From: Bacillota bacterium
GTDB lineage: Bacteria > Bacillota > Clostridia > Acetivibrionales > JANLFN01
DNA length: 64,000 nt
NCBI GenBank assembly: GCA_023421675.1
Contig: JAEZTC010000013.1
Span: 248,001 to 312,000 of the forward strand
Reading direction: 5' to 3'
Both the position numbers and the translations under genes were made by a program. Position 1 is the stretch's first letter. Every line of letters begins with the position of its first letter. Positions 41,627 through 51,595 of the stretch are shown here, one piece after another. Under the pieces are notes generated by a model. That model searched no databases. It was not told where the DNA came from and worked only from the letters and a program-made list of their open reading frames with translations.

Positions 41627-44338
41627 TTGAAAGTCTTGGATACATTAGTAAGAAATTTAGAAGAACATAACCGGGATTATAACGGTTTGAGTAAAAATGA
41701 TGCGAGGAATAAACTCGAAAAATATGGTGCAAATACTATAGAGAATAAAAAGGAGATATCAGCAGCTAAGCTATTGCTTCAGCAATTCAGTGACTTCATG
41801 GTTCTTATACTGATTGCATCTACGGTAATATCAGCTTTTATGGGGGAAATTACTGAGGCCGTTACTATTATTGCAATTGTTATCCTAAATGCAATTCTGG
41901 GATTTGTTCAGGAATTCCGTACCGAAAAGACAATGGATGCACTTAAAAGCATGGCAGCACCTGTAGCAAGGGTTATCAGGGATGGTGTATTGGAATTTAT
42001 TCCAGCAGAAGAGATTGTGCCTGGAGACCTTATAGTAATTGAAGCAGGGGACAGGGTACCGGCAGATGCTATTTTAATAGATGCCAATAGTGTTCAGATA
42101 GATGAGTCTCTTTTGACAGGTGAATCAGTACCTGCAGAAAAAAAGGCCAAAATGGATGCAGGTAGAGGATCAAAAGCTGAAAGCAGTGAGTCCTCCATAT
42201 ATATGGGAACCATTGTTACATATGGAAGAGGAAAGGCAATAGTTCATTCTACGGGTATGAATACTGAAATGGGTAAAATCGCAGATATGATTCAGAGCGT
42301 AGAAGAGGAGGAAACTCCGCTACAAAAACGCCTTGCCCATCTTGGAAAATTTATAGTGGTGGGCTGTCTGATAATATGTGCAGTTGTTTCAATAACCGGT
42401 ATATTGAGAGGTGAATCGGCATTCTCAATGCTTCTCGCAGGTATCAGTCTTGCTGTTGCTGCTGTACCTGAAGGCTTGCCCGCTATAGTTACCATAGCAC
42501 TGGCACTGGGTGTTCAGCGTATGCTCAAGAAAAACGCGCTTATACGCAGGCTCCCTGCTGTTGAAACCCTTGGGTGTGCAAGTGTAATATGTTCAGATAA
42601 AACCGGAACACTTACAATGAACCGCATGACGGTAAGAAAGATTTATACCGGTGAAAATCTAATTGAAATAAGTGATGATAAAGAATCTGACGATGGTATG
42701 TTTTTTTCAAATGGCAGGGTAGTTAATTCGGGAAAAAGCGGAGCGTTAAGATTAATACTCGAAATAGGAGGTGTCTGTAATAATTCGGAGGTTAGGAAGC
42801 TTCCGGTTGAAGATATTAAAACACTACAAAAGGTAAAACTGGCATCAAAGAAGAAGGATGTATGGGAAGTTAACGGAGACCCTACCGAGGGAGCACTTTT
42901 AATTGCTGCATCTAAGTTTGGTCTCAGTTCAAAGATATTAAATGATTCTTATTACAGAATAGATGAAGTACCATTTGATTCGGACAGAAAGTGCATGTCT
43001 GTTATTTGTGATAATCATAGAGGAGAAACCTTTGTATTCACCAAGGGTGCACCGGATGTAATAATTAAAAAATGCAGAAGTATAATGACCTCAAAAGGCA
43101 TAACAGATATGAACCCGGCAAAGAGATCAGGGATAATGAGAGTAAATGATGATATGGCAGGAGATGCTTTAAGGGTTTTGGGATTTGCCTATAGAAAGCT
43201 TGATTCAAGAGTCTTTAAGCATGACAAGGTCGAAGAAAATCTTGTGTTTGTAGGCCTTATGGGAATGATAGATCCTCCAAGGAAGGAAGCACAGGAAGCA
43301 GTAATCAAATGCAGATTGGCCGGAATTAAACCTGTAATGATAACCGGGGATCATAAAATTACAGCTAAGGCTATAGCAAGGGAATTAAATATTTATAATG
43401 AAGAGGATAAGGTCCTAACAGGTCCCGAACTTGAGTTAATGGGAGAAAAACAGCTTGAAAAAGAAGCTCCCGATGTTTCAGTATACGCCAGGGTGTCGCC
43501 AAAGCATAAGCTTATGATTGTAAAGGCTCTTAAAAAGCAGGGGCATATAGTTGCAATGACAGGGGATGGAGTTAATGATGCTCCTGCTGTCAAGGAAGCT
43601 GATATTGGTGTTTCAATGGGCATGACAGGTACTGATGTCACAAAAGAAGCATCTTCAATGATACTTTTAGATGATAATTTTGTCACGATTGTTTCGGCTG
43701 TAGAGGAAGGCAGAGTTATATACAATAATATAAGGAAGTTTATCAGGTATATGCTTTCATGCAACCTTGGTGAAGTACTTACCATGTTTCTTGGAATGCT
43801 GGTGGGGCTTCCGATTCCATTGCTGCCCATACAGATACTATGGGTAAATCTTGTTACCGACGGCTTGCCTGCAATAGCACTTGGGCTTGATCCTCCTGAA
43901 AAGGATATTATGAAAGACCCTCCAAGAGGAGCCAGAGAGAGCATTTTTTCTCACGGACTTCTTAAACTGATTTTGGCAAGGGGAGTATTTATAGGTTTAA
44001 GTACTCTTGCAGTATTTATAAGTACGCTGTATTTTACAGGAAGTATTGAGCGCGCAAGGACCACCGCATTTGCAACCCTTGTTTTAACACAGCTCATACA
44101 TGTCTTTGAATGTAAGTCGGAGAAGAAAAATATATTTGATATTCCCATATTTAATAACCTTCCGTTGGTATTTGCGGTGGTATGCTCACTGATAATGATA
44201 TTTGGTGTTTTATATATACCATTCCTTCAGGTTATATTTAATACTGTATCACTAACATTAAATGATTGGCTCATTATAGCAGGTTTTTCTACTGCCGGTC
44301 CTGTGTTATCAAGTATGTTCAGAATACGCGGAACTTAG
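41627..44338 (+). CDS. Calcium-transporting P-type ATPase (PMR1/SERCA-like)
   Basis: The 903-residue membrane pump exports Ca2+ (possibly Mn2+). The actuator TGES motif lies near residue 170. M4 has PEGLPAIVTIALALGVQ, the phosphorylation site is SDKTGTLTMNRM (Asp at about 324), the nucleotide domain has FTKGAPD, and the hinge is MTGDGVNDAPAVKEADIGVSMG. M6 carries NLVTDGLPAIALGLDPP, which with PEGLP in M4 forms the type II calcium site. TTG 41627 is preferred since GGGGTGAT (41615-41622) precedes it; GTG 41618 is within that site. It is a single-gene unit ended by the terminator at 44358. The substrate is inferred from M4/M6 motifs. Confidence 0.93.
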   Translation: MKVLDTLVRNLEEHNRDYNGLSKNDARNKLEKYGANTIENKKEISAAKLLLQQFSDFMVLILIASTVISAFMGEITEAVTIIAIVILNAILGFVQEFRTEKTMDALKSMAAPVARVIRDGVLEFIPAEEIVPGDLIVIEAGDRVPADAILIDANSVQIDESLLTGESVPAEKKAKMDAGRGSKAESSESSIYMGTIVTYGRGKAIVHSTGMNTEMGKIADMIQSVEEEETPLQKRLAHLGKFIVVGCLIICAVVSITGILRGESAFSMLLAGISLAVAAVPEGLPAIVTIALALGVQRMLKKNALIRRLPAVETLGCASVICSDKTGTLTMNRMTVRKIYTGENLIEISDDKESDDGMFFSNGRVVNSGKSGALRLILEIGGVCNNSEVRKLPVEDIKTLQKVKLASKKKDVWEVNGDPTEGALLIAASKFGLSSKILNDSYYRIDEVPFDSDRKCMSVICDNHRGETFVFTKGAPDVIIKKCRSIMTSKGITDMNPAKRSGIMRVNDDMAGDALRVLGFAYRKLDSRVFKHDKVEENLVFVGLMGMIDPPRKEAQEAVIKCRLAGIKPVMITGDHKITAKAIARELNIYNEEDKVLTGPELELMGEKQLEKEAPDVSVYARVSPKHKLMIVKALKKQGHIVAMTGDGVNDAPAVKEADIGVSMGMTGTDVTKEASSMILLDDNFVTIVSAVEEGRVIYNNIRKFIRYMLSCNLGEVLTMFLGMLVGLPIPLLPIQILWVNLVTDGLPAIALGLDPPEKDIMKDPPRGARESIFSHGLLKLILARGVFIGLSTLAVFISTLYFTGSIERARTTAFATLVLTQLIHVFECKSEKKNIFDIPIFNNLPLVFAVVCSLIMIFGVLYIPFLQVIFNTVSLTLNDWLIIAGFSTAGPVLSSMFRIRGT

Positions 44339-44357
44339 ATCAAATGCTGTTAAATGT

Positions 44358-44389
44358 AGGGCTGCAGATTGGGGACTGCAGCCCTTTTT
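44358..44389 (+). terminator. Rho-independent terminator after the P-type ATPase
   Basis: A 10-bp perfect stem (AGGGCTGCAG at 44358-44367 with 44376-44385), an 8-base loop and T5. The following 235 bases before the next gene show no other feature I can support. Confidence 0.92.
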
Positions 44390-44624
44390 GGCTTTGTAAA
44401 GGGCAATTTCTTACACTTGAAAAGCTGTAGAAAAAAATATATAATGTACTATGCATTTTAGGCAAATTAGAATACTTCTACAATTTTAATTTAAGTTACA
44501 ATTCGTTCATAAATTATTCAAATATTTTATGGATAATGGTAACTGCGGATACTAATGTAGAGTTTCAGTCTTAGAAATAAGCTTTTTAGTTGTATATCAG
44601 ATCTGAAATGTAAGGGGGAGTAAG

Positions 44625-45572
44625 ATGATAGAGATACAGAACCTGTCCAAGAATTATGGTCAAATCAAAGCCGTTAAAAATCTCAGTTTCACAGTTGAAA
44701 AAGGTGAAATACTAGGTTTCCTTGGTCCTAATGGTGCAGGGAAGTCTACAACAATGAATATGATCTCGGGCTATATACCTTCATCAGAGGGTACTGTTAA
44801 GGTTTGTGGTTATGACATTGCAAAGGAACCTAAAGAGGTAAAAAAGCGTATAGGCTATATGCCTGAACTGCCTCCGCTGTACTTTGATATGACTGTAAAG
44901 GATTATCTTAGATTTATTTCTGAATTAAAACAGGTAGACAAAAGCAAACGTAAAAGCCAGTTATCAGACATTATGGAGTTGATAAAAATAACACATGTCA
45001 AGGACAGACTGGTAAAAAACCTTTCAAAGGGTTACAAACAAAGGGTTGGGCTTGCAGGATCGCTTGTAGGAAACCCTGATGTACTTATTTTGGACGAGCC
45101 TACAGTTGGTCTTGATCCTAAGCAGATTATTGAAATAAGAAAACTTATAAAAGCACTCGGAAAAGAGCACACAATAATTCTCAGTTCGCATATACTTCCT
45201 GAAGTTAGCGCAGTTTGCGAACGTGTCGTAATTATCAATAAGGGTGAAATCGCTGCTATAGATACACCTGAAAACCTTTCTAAAGGATTCAATACGGCTT
45301 CAAGACTTTCAGTAACCGTTGCAGGACCTAAAAAGAGTATAATGAGCGGTATCAGAGATATCTATGGTGTAAAGAGCGTTGAGGACAACATCGAAAAAGA
45401 GAAGGACATCGTAAATTATATTGTTGAAGCTGATAATGAAGTTGACATAAGGCGTCCATTATTCTTTGCAATGGCTAAGCTTGGATATCCTATTATCGAG
45501 CTCAAATCAATGGATATGACTCTTGAGGACATATTCCTTCAGATTACAACTGAAGAGAAGGAGGTTATCTGA
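44625..45572 (+). CDS. ABC transporter ATPase, Gld/Nos-like exporter
   Basis: The 315-residue ATPase has Walker A FLGPNGAGKSTTMN (about residues 34-47), signature LSKGYKQRVGLA, Walker B VLILDEPTVGLDP and H-loop ILSSHILPE. A C-terminal domain of about 85 residues follows the core. It heads a tight four-gene operon (ATPase, permease, GldG-like, DUF4340) in which neighbouring genes overlap or nearly touch. Similar sets (GldA-GldF-GldG) serve gliding in Bacteroidetes, but in Firmicutes they are exporters of unknown substrate. ATG 44625 follows AAGGGGGAG. Confidence 0.93.
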   Translation: MIEIQNLSKNYGQIKAVKNLSFTVEKGEILGFLGPNGAGKSTTMNMISGYIPSSEGTVKVCGYDIAKEPKEVKKRIGYMPELPPLYFDMTVKDYLRFISELKQVDKSKRKSQLSDIMELIKITHVKDRLVKNLSKGYKQRVGLAGSLVGNPDVLILDEPTVGLDPKQIIEIRKLIKALGKEHTIILSSHILPEVSAVCERVVIINKGEIAAIDTPENLSKGFNTASRLSVTVAGPKKSIMSGIRDIYGVKSVEDNIEKEKDIVNYIVEADNEVDIRRPLFFAMAKLGYPIIELKSMDMTLEDIFLQITTEEKEVI

Positions 45573-46273
45573 TGTTTGCGATATTTAAAAGAGAATTGAA
45601 GGCTTATTTCTATTCACCTATTGCATATGTATTAATAGGTTTGTTTATTCTGATATCCTCTTTCATTTTCCGTTCTAATCTGACGAATGGGTATGGAGGA
45701 TTTAACGATAATCTTAATACCATGGGTATGATTCTTGTATTTATAATCCCAATACTGACAATGAAGCTGCTTGCTGAAGAAAAAAAGAACGGTACAGAAG
45801 TTCTTTTGGTTACATCACCTGTTAAGCTTAGTGGAATAGTAGTTGGAAAATATCTGGCTGCGTTGGTCGTTTTTATGATAATGGTAATTGTTACACTTAT
45901 ATATCCAATAGTGCTTGCAATTTACGGTGCTCCAATTACAGCGCAGATAATAGGCGGATATATAGGGTTTATTCTCATGGGCGCTGCTTTTGTAGCCATA
46001 GGAGTATTTGCTTCCTCATTAACTGAAAACCAGGTTATATCAGCGGTAGTTGGTTTTGTAAGTTTGCTGCTTATGTACGTGTTTAATCTTGGCACAAGCT
46101 TTGGAGGTATCCTTTCCGAAGTATTAGGATGGCTGTCTCTTTTCACCCGCTATGAAAAAATTAACAGCGGTGTATTCGATATTAGTACAATAGTGTATTT
46201 CCTTAGTTTCATAGGGATATTCCTATTCCTAACAGTAAGAATAGTTGACAAAAAACGCTGGAGTCAGGGGTGA
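45572..46273 (+). CDS. ABC-2 type permease (GldF-like)
   Basis: The 233-residue protein has six hydrophobic segments and begins FAIFKRELKAYFYSPIAYVLIGLF, the typical GldF/ABC-2 opening. MKLLAEEKKNGTEVLLVTSPVKLSGIVVGKYLA is the conserved loop before helix 3. ATG at 45572 overlaps the ATPase stop TGA by one base (TGATG), so translation is coupled. It forms the membrane channel with the ATPase. Confidence 0.92.
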   Translation: MFAIFKRELKAYFYSPIAYVLIGLFILISSFIFRSNLTNGYGGFNDNLNTMGMILVFIIPILTMKLLAEEKKNGTEVLLVTSPVKLSGIVVGKYLAALVVFMIMVIVTLIYPIVLAIYGAPITAQIIGGYIGFILMGAAFVAIGVFASSLTENQVISAVVGFVSLLLMYVFNLGTSFGGILSEVLGWLSLFTRYEKINSGVFDISTIVYFLSFIGIFLFLTVRIVDKKRWSQG

Positions 46274-46279
46274 TGAATA

Positions 46280-47734
46280 ATGAGCAAATCAGATAATAAA
46301 ATGGTAAAGTTTTTTACCAGCAAGAATGTTAGATATGGCACTTTTTCATTTGTAATTATTGCGGTGGTTATAGCAATAACCATATTAATAAATGCGCTTA
46401 TTGGCATGGCAGGAATTAAGCTGGATTTAACTTCAAGCAAAATGTATTCCTTAAGCGAGGAATCCGATAAGATATTGAAGGCTGTAAATAAAGAAGTAAC
46501 AATTTATGGCTTGTTTGATGATACAAAGTACGGCAGCGGTAACGGGCACACAATAGCTGCGGATTTGCTTAAGCAATATGCAAAGTACAAAAATATCAAA
46601 GTTGAATATGTTGACACAGATAAAAATCCTGGATTTATTAAATCAATTGATCCGTCAAATCTTTACAAACTACAAAAGGATGACTTTGTTATCAAGTGCG
46701 GCAAAAAAATAAAGGTAATCTCTGGATCAGGACTTTTCCAGGAGAATGTCGACCAAAATACGCAACAGACAAACGGATATCTGAATTATGCTGAACCGGA
46801 TATTACAGGTGCAATAAGATACGTCACTTCTGATAAAAACCCAACAGTATATTTCCTGCAGGGACATGGAGAAGGTGACCTTAATACTGTATATCCGACC
46901 CTTAAGTCACTTTTGGCTAACAATAATTTTGATGTTAAAACTTTGAGCCTGCTTACTGAAACAAAGGTACCCGATGATGCTACAATAGTTATTGCTGCAA
47001 ATCCTTTAAGTGACCTGGCGTCTAATGAAGAAGGAAAAATTAAGTCGTACCTTAATGATGGCGGTAAAGCAATTTTCATGTTTGATGCTAATCAGAATGG
47101 AACTCAACTGCCTATATTTGAAAGAGTAATGGAAAATTATAATATTGGAATGAATTATGATATTATCAAGGAAACTGATGAGCAAAGGCATTTGCCCAGT
47201 CTTGTATATGACATAATTCCTGATGTTCAACAATCAGGTATAACAGGAGAATCATCAAATGTATTTATGCATAATGCAAGAAGTTTGAAGATTCTAAAGA
47301 ACACAAAGGAATGGCTTACAGTAACTTCCCTTATAACCACTTCAAAATCAGCTGTTGGTGAAAGGATTGACAAGACTAAGGGAACTGATACCTCAGGACG
47401 TTTGGATTTAGCAATTTCATCAGAGAGTAAAGGATCAAACGAATCTAAGATGACAAGGCTGCTTGTAATAGGTGACAGCAACTTTGTGTCTGACGAGGCA
47501 TTAAGTCAATATGGCCAATATGCAATTAATAATTTGAACTTTTTTATGAATGCTGTTAACTGGATGAGAGGTACTCAGACTGATACTGTTATACAACCGA
47601 AGGTATTTAACAATGAAAGTATGGTAGTTTCCAGTTCTTCTGTTACTTTTATGAGCATACTTCTCCTTGCAGTGCTTCCTGTTCTGATTTTAGGAATTGG
47701 TACTGTTGTTTGGCTTAGAAGGAGGCATCTATGA
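46280..47734 (+). CDS. GldG-like ABC transporter auxiliary protein
   Basis: The 484-residue protein has an N-terminal membrane helix (about 17-40), a large extracytoplasmic domain, and a C-terminal helix (about 456-478). Hallmarks of the GldG/ABC_transp_aux family are KLDLTSSKMYSLSEESDKILKAV near the N-terminus and VYFLQGHGEGDLNTVYPTLKSLL plus LNDGGKAIFMFDAN further on. It probably works outside the membrane with the permease. Its stop overlaps the next gene by 4 bases (ATGA). Confidence 0.9.
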   Translation: MSKSDNKMVKFFTSKNVRYGTFSFVIIAVVIAITILINALIGMAGIKLDLTSSKMYSLSEESDKILKAVNKEVTIYGLFDDTKYGSGNGHTIAADLLKQYAKYKNIKVEYVDTDKNPGFIKSIDPSNLYKLQKDDFVIKCGKKIKVISGSGLFQENVDQNTQQTNGYLNYAEPDITGAIRYVTSDKNPTVYFLQGHGEGDLNTVYPTLKSLLANNNFDVKTLSLLTETKVPDDATIVIAANPLSDLASNEEGKIKSYLNDGGKAIFMFDANQNGTQLPIFERVMENYNIGMNYDIIKETDEQRHLPSLVYDIIPDVQQSGITGESSNVFMHNARSLKILKNTKEWLTVTSLITTSKSAVGERIDKTKGTDTSGRLDLAISSESKGSNESKMTRLLVIGDSNFVSDEALSQYGQYAINNLNFFMNAVNWMRGTQTDTVIQPKVFNNESMVVSSSSVTFMSILLLAVLPVLILGIGTVVWLRRRHL

Positions 47735-49095
47735 AATCTTACAAAATTGCGATTATACTCGTTGTCATTCTGGGTATACTCGCCTGTGCGTACCTTGTTA
47801 TTAAAGGTAACAAGGATTCAACTACAGCTGAACAAGACATAAAGGTAATAAATATAAGCGAAGAATTATTCAACGAAGTAAATATTAAAACTAAGGAAGC
47901 AGGTTTTGTATTTACAAAAAAAGGTCAGTCATGGGTAATGTCCGCTCCTAATTCGTTTGAAGCTGATGTGAGCAAGATAGAAGGTATTATAGAAAACTTA
48001 TCAACTTTGACAGCATTAAGAGCAGTAGAGGATAATGCATCTGATATTACAAAATACGGGCTTGATAAACCGACCGCAATTATTACCATTAAAGCAACAG
48101 GTTCTGATCCTATTGTTGTAAATGTTGGTGACAAGAATTCGGTAGGTGATGGCACATATGTTAATCTGGGTACCAGCCATAAGGTTTATTTAATAAGTTC
48201 AATAATCGGAGACAGGTTAAACGTAAAAATAAATGATATGAGAAAGATTGGGCTTTTCCCTTTTAAGAGTGATGAAATAACTTCTTACACACTTGAAAAG
48301 TCCGGAAAGGTTCAATACAAAATTATCAAAACTGGTGAAAAGACATGGAAGATTACAACCCCTGTAGAAGTTGCTGCTGATTCACCATCAATGCCTGATA
48401 TAATGGATAAGATTTTAAGTGTTAAAACGGTTGCAGTTATAGAAAATGATGTTAAAGACCTTGCCAAGTATGGTTTGGATACACCTACTTATGCAGTGGA
48501 GGTAACTGGCGCATCGAAAACAGTTAAGCTGCTTTTTGGTAAGGAAGAGTCTGAAACAGGCAGGGTTTATGTTAAGCTGTCTGACTCGAAAGAAGTTTAT
48601 ACAGTTTCTTTGCAAAACCTGGACTTCCTTGATAAACCTTTAAAAGAAGTAATGGATCCATTTGTATATATTGCTGATATTAGTACTGTAAGTAATCTTG
48701 AAATTGATATGGACGGCTACAAGATGGTTGCTGACATGAAATGCGATACTCAAGATACTACAAAGGATAAAATTTCTGTTAACGGTAAGGATGTAAGCCA
48801 GATTAAGGATAATAATTATCCGCTGTTCAGAAAGCTTTATGAAGTTATGTCGAATATTCCAACAGACGATATTGACTTGAATGCAAAGCCTTCGGGAACT
48901 GCAGAGATAACTATTGCTTACAAAGATAAAACCGGAACTACAAAGGTTGAGTTTATACCAAGAGATAATGATTATTATTACGCTGTTGTTAATGGTAAAT
49001 ATACAGGTAATCTAATATTCAAAAAGCAGTTTAATAAGGAAGATGGTATGAGCCAAACACTTAAAAAGATTATGGATATTGTGAATAAAAAATAA
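47731..49095 (+). CDS. DUF4340 domain protein, last gene of the Gld-like ABC operon
   Basis: The 454-residue protein has a signal anchor (about 5-24) and repeated DUF4340 modules. Visible motifs are FTKKGQSWVMSAPNSFEADVSKIEGIIENLSTL, then KYGLDKPTAIITI and KYGLDTPTYAVEV, each followed by a GKEE/GDKN and a YVKLSDSKEVYTV strand. The duplication of the KYGLD module is clear. DUF4340 proteins usually sit next to GldG-like proteins, as here; the function is unknown. ATG at 47731 overlaps the GldG-like stop. Confidence 0.9.
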   Translation: MKSYKIAIILVVILGILACAYLVIKGNKDSTTAEQDIKVINISEELFNEVNIKTKEAGFVFTKKGQSWVMSAPNSFEADVSKIEGIIENLSTLTALRAVEDNASDITKYGLDKPTAIITIKATGSDPIVVNVGDKNSVGDGTYVNLGTSHKVYLISSIIGDRLNVKINDMRKIGLFPFKSDEITSYTLEKSGKVQYKIIKTGEKTWKITTPVEVAADSPSMPDIMDKILSVKTVAVIENDVKDLAKYGLDTPTYAVEVTGASKTVKLLFGKEESETGRVYVKLSDSKEVYTVSLQNLDFLDKPLKEVMDPFVYIADISTVSNLEIDMDGYKMVADMKCDTQDTTKDKISVNGKDVSQIKDNNYPLFRKLYEVMSNIPTDDIDLNAKPSGTAEITIAYKDKTGTTKVEFIPRDNDYYYAVVNGKYTGNLIFKKQFNKEDGMSQTLKKIMDIVNKK

Positions 49096-49108
49096 CTATT
49101 GTTTTATT

Positions 49109-49148
49109 AAAACCAGGAATGTTTATACATTCCTGGTTTTTCTTTTTT
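49109..49148 (+). terminator. Rho-independent terminator after the Gld-like operon
   Basis: A 14-bp perfect stem (49109-49122 with 49127-49140), a TTAT loop, then TCTTTTTT. Confidence 0.94.
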
Positions 49149-49231
49149 CATACGGAATCTATGAAACAACTTCATCATAGAATTTATACAGAACATAAGG
49201 TTTATTAAAGTCTTAAGTGAGGTTGCTTTTA

Positions 49232-50314
49232 TTGAGGGATAGCTTTAAAAATATATTGAAAATTGCATTTATGTATACTGCAACGATTATCGGAGCAGGT
49301 TTTGCTTCGGGGCAGGAAATTGTCCAATTTTTCTCTGGCTATTTTAAGGGAGGATATTATGGAATAATCACCGCAGGGATACTCTTTGCAATAATTGGCG
49401 GTTTAGTTCTCGATAAGGTTTATAGGGGAAGAATACGAAATTATCAAGAGTTCATTTTCCCTTCTGTCGGTTGGTTTATGGGTTGGGTAATGGAGATTGC
49501 ATCAACTGTTTTCATGATTTCTGTTTTTTGTGTAATGATGGCAGGTATGGGGAATATAGTAGAGGAAAAGCTTGGCATACCAATGATATATGGTATTGTA
49601 ATCATGGCTGTCTTATGTATGATTGTCGTTTTGACAGATATAAAGGGAATAGTATCATTAAGTGCAATAGTAACGCCTGTTATGATATTCGGTATAATAT
49701 TTATTGGAATATATATAATCCTTTGTAGGGATACTGCAGTTTTTAATGTTATGGATGTAGTCAAATCGTCCACTGATAATTGGTTCTTTTCAGCAATTCT
49801 ATATGTTAGTTACAATTCCATTATTGCCATAAATGTAATGTGCAGCCTTCTGCCATATATGAAAACGCGCCGTACCGGAATATATGGAGGTATCTTGGGA
49901 GGTGTATTTTTATGCAGTGTAGCCCTTATCCTTAATACAGCAATTATGCTTTTTGCTCCCGGTTCACTGGCGCATGAACTTCCTGTTATGGAAATAGTTA
50001 AAAAATACGGAGGAGTTGCCAGTATTTTATATACCGTGGTTCTATGGCTTGCGATGTTCCTTTCTGCTGCAACCTCAGGTTATTGTTTCATAGGCAAGAT
50101 ATCAAGCAGGGTTAAAATAAATACAAAGATTATTGCAGCAGTGATTTGTGCCCTTGTAATACCTTTGTCCAGTATGGGCTTTTCTAAATTAATAGCAACA
50201 ATTTATCCTATATTTGGCTACATTGGGTTATTCCTTATATTTGTTGTATTATTTCAAGGGTTATCTGTTATTATTTCAAAGACACCTGGAGGTATAAGAA
50301 GGTTAAGAAAATAA
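49232..50314 (+). CDS. YkvI-like membrane transporter
   Basis: The 360-residue protein has about 10 hydrophobic segments and opens NILKIAFMYTATIIGAGFASGQEIVQFFSGY, the classic discontinuous first helix of YkvI/APC-superfamily transporters. It continues YNSIIAINVMCSLLPYMKTRRTGIYGGILGG. The substrate is unknown; relatives are annotated only as membrane proteins. TTG 49232 is preferred because GAGGTTG lies upstream; GTG 49217 is at the ribosome site. The beta-propeller gene follows about 80 bases later in the same direction. Confidence 0.87.
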   Translation: MRDSFKNILKIAFMYTATIIGAGFASGQEIVQFFSGYFKGGYYGIITAGILFAIIGGLVLDKVYRGRIRNYQEFIFPSVGWFMGWVMEIASTVFMISVFCVMMAGMGNIVEEKLGIPMIYGIVIMAVLCMIVVLTDIKGIVSLSAIVTPVMIFGIIFIGIYIILCRDTAVFNVMDVVKSSTDNWFFSAILYVSYNSIIAINVMCSLLPYMKTRRTGIYGGILGGVFLCSVALILNTAIMLFAPGSLAHELPVMEIVKKYGGVASILYTVVLWLAMFLSAATSGYCFIGKISSRVKINTKIIAAVICALVIPLSSMGFSKLIATIYPIFGYIGLFLIFVVLFQGLSVIISKTPGGIRRLRK

Positions 50315-50393
50315 AAGTAGATAGGTGAACTTAAAATGTGGTAAAATGAATCTGGTAATTATTTTACAAATGATAACTGAGGTGGGACGGGGT

Positions 50394-51563
50394 TTGAGTT
50401 TTCCTGAAAGTAATAAACCGGAGCGCAGAAGTAAAAAAATCAATATACTGATGTTTATTTTGCTTTGCCTTTTGATAGCAGGTTTGGGTCTTTATGCATA
50501 TGCAAGAAGTAAAAATATCAGTCTCGAAAGCATTAATCCCTTTAAAAGCTCTGCATCCCAAAAAGCTGGAACAAATGCTGAGTTATCAAAAATAAAGTAT
50601 GATAGCATTGACCATCCTGATTTCATAATTCAAAATCAAACAATAATTAAATATACAAAAGACTACATAAAAGGGATTGGTAAGAACGGGGATGAGCTAT
50701 GGACAGTTCAGCTTAATACAACCAATCCATTGGTAAAGGCTTCAGATGGCGGTATACTTGTTGCAGACATTGAAGGCAAGGATATTTATGTTATTAAAAA
50801 TAAGGAAATAAAGTGGAGTAAAAAGCTGGATGACAATATAATTAATGCTGATATAAACGACAAAGGCTATGTTACGGTGGTTCATGAGGCTAAAGGTTAC
50901 AGAAATGCGGTAACTGAATTTAATTCCAATGGAGAAAAATATTTTTCACGGTTTATTAATGAAACAAATGTGCTTTCGGCCAGGGCTTCATCTTCCGGAG
51001 ATAAGGTGCTTATAACCAGTGTCGATACCAATGGGGTAACGGCAGATACAAATATTGAATTTACAGATAAATTAGGGAATCCTCTTTCCAAAGTAGTTAA
51101 AAAGGATTCTATTTTACCCTATGTTAACTTCTTAGGTGATGATTATGTTCTTGCAGCAGGTAATTCTTCGTTGACCCTCTATGATGATAATTATAAGGAA
51201 AAATGGAATATAGATTTTAAAAACAGTGAAGTTTTCAGTGCTATTATAGTTGCAGGCAAGTATGCTGCAGCTGCTGTAGGGGGAGAAGGACAGAACGGGT
51301 CTGATACCATTTCTATTAAAATACTTGATACTGATGGTAAGTCAGAAGGAGAATACAAGGTCAATTCAGAAGTAAAAGGTATATACTCCTATGGTAAAAC
51401 AATTGGAGTAAACACAGGAAGGCAAGTGCTTTTTATAAATACTTCAGGAGAATTGTTAAAAAAGTTTGATTCTCAAAATGATATAACAAAGGTTTGTTTC
51501 TTTGACAGCAGTGAAGCAATGATTGTCTCTAAGGCTGATATTGAAATATTTAAAATAAATTGA
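50394..51563 (+). CDS. Membrane-anchored beta-propeller protein (DUF5711-like)
   Basis: The 389-residue protein starts at TTG 50394, 8 bases after GAGGTGG; ATG 50325 has no ribosome site. A basic N-terminus and one membrane helix (about 17-37) anchor it. The rest (about 75-389) is made of short beta-strand repeats with NGDELWTVQL, SDGGILVADIEG, EIKWSKKLDDN and NYKEKWNIDF, resembling PQQ-like propellers. It likely faces outside and binds a ligand or partner; no enzyme motif was found. cvpA follows 32 bases later and is probably cotranscribed. Confidence 0.82.
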   Translation: MSFPESNKPERRSKKINILMFILLCLLIAGLGLYAYARSKNISLESINPFKSSASQKAGTNAELSKIKYDSIDHPDFIIQNQTIIKYTKDYIKGIGKNGDELWTVQLNTTNPLVKASDGGILVADIEGKDIYVIKNKEIKWSKKLDDNIINADINDKGYVTVVHEAKGYRNAVTEFNSNGEKYFSRFINETNVLSARASSSGDKVLITSVDTNGVTADTNIEFTDKLGNPLSKVVKKDSILPYVNFLGDDYVLAAGNSSLTLYDDNYKEKWNIDFKNSEVFSAIIVAGKYAAAAVGGEGQNGSDTISIKILDTDGKSEGEYKVNSEVKGIYSYGKTIGVNTGRQVLFINTSGELLKKFDSQNDITKVCFFDSSEAMIVSKADIEIFKIN

Positions 51564-51595
51564 TAAATCAATAATAGTACGTACGGGGGTGTACT

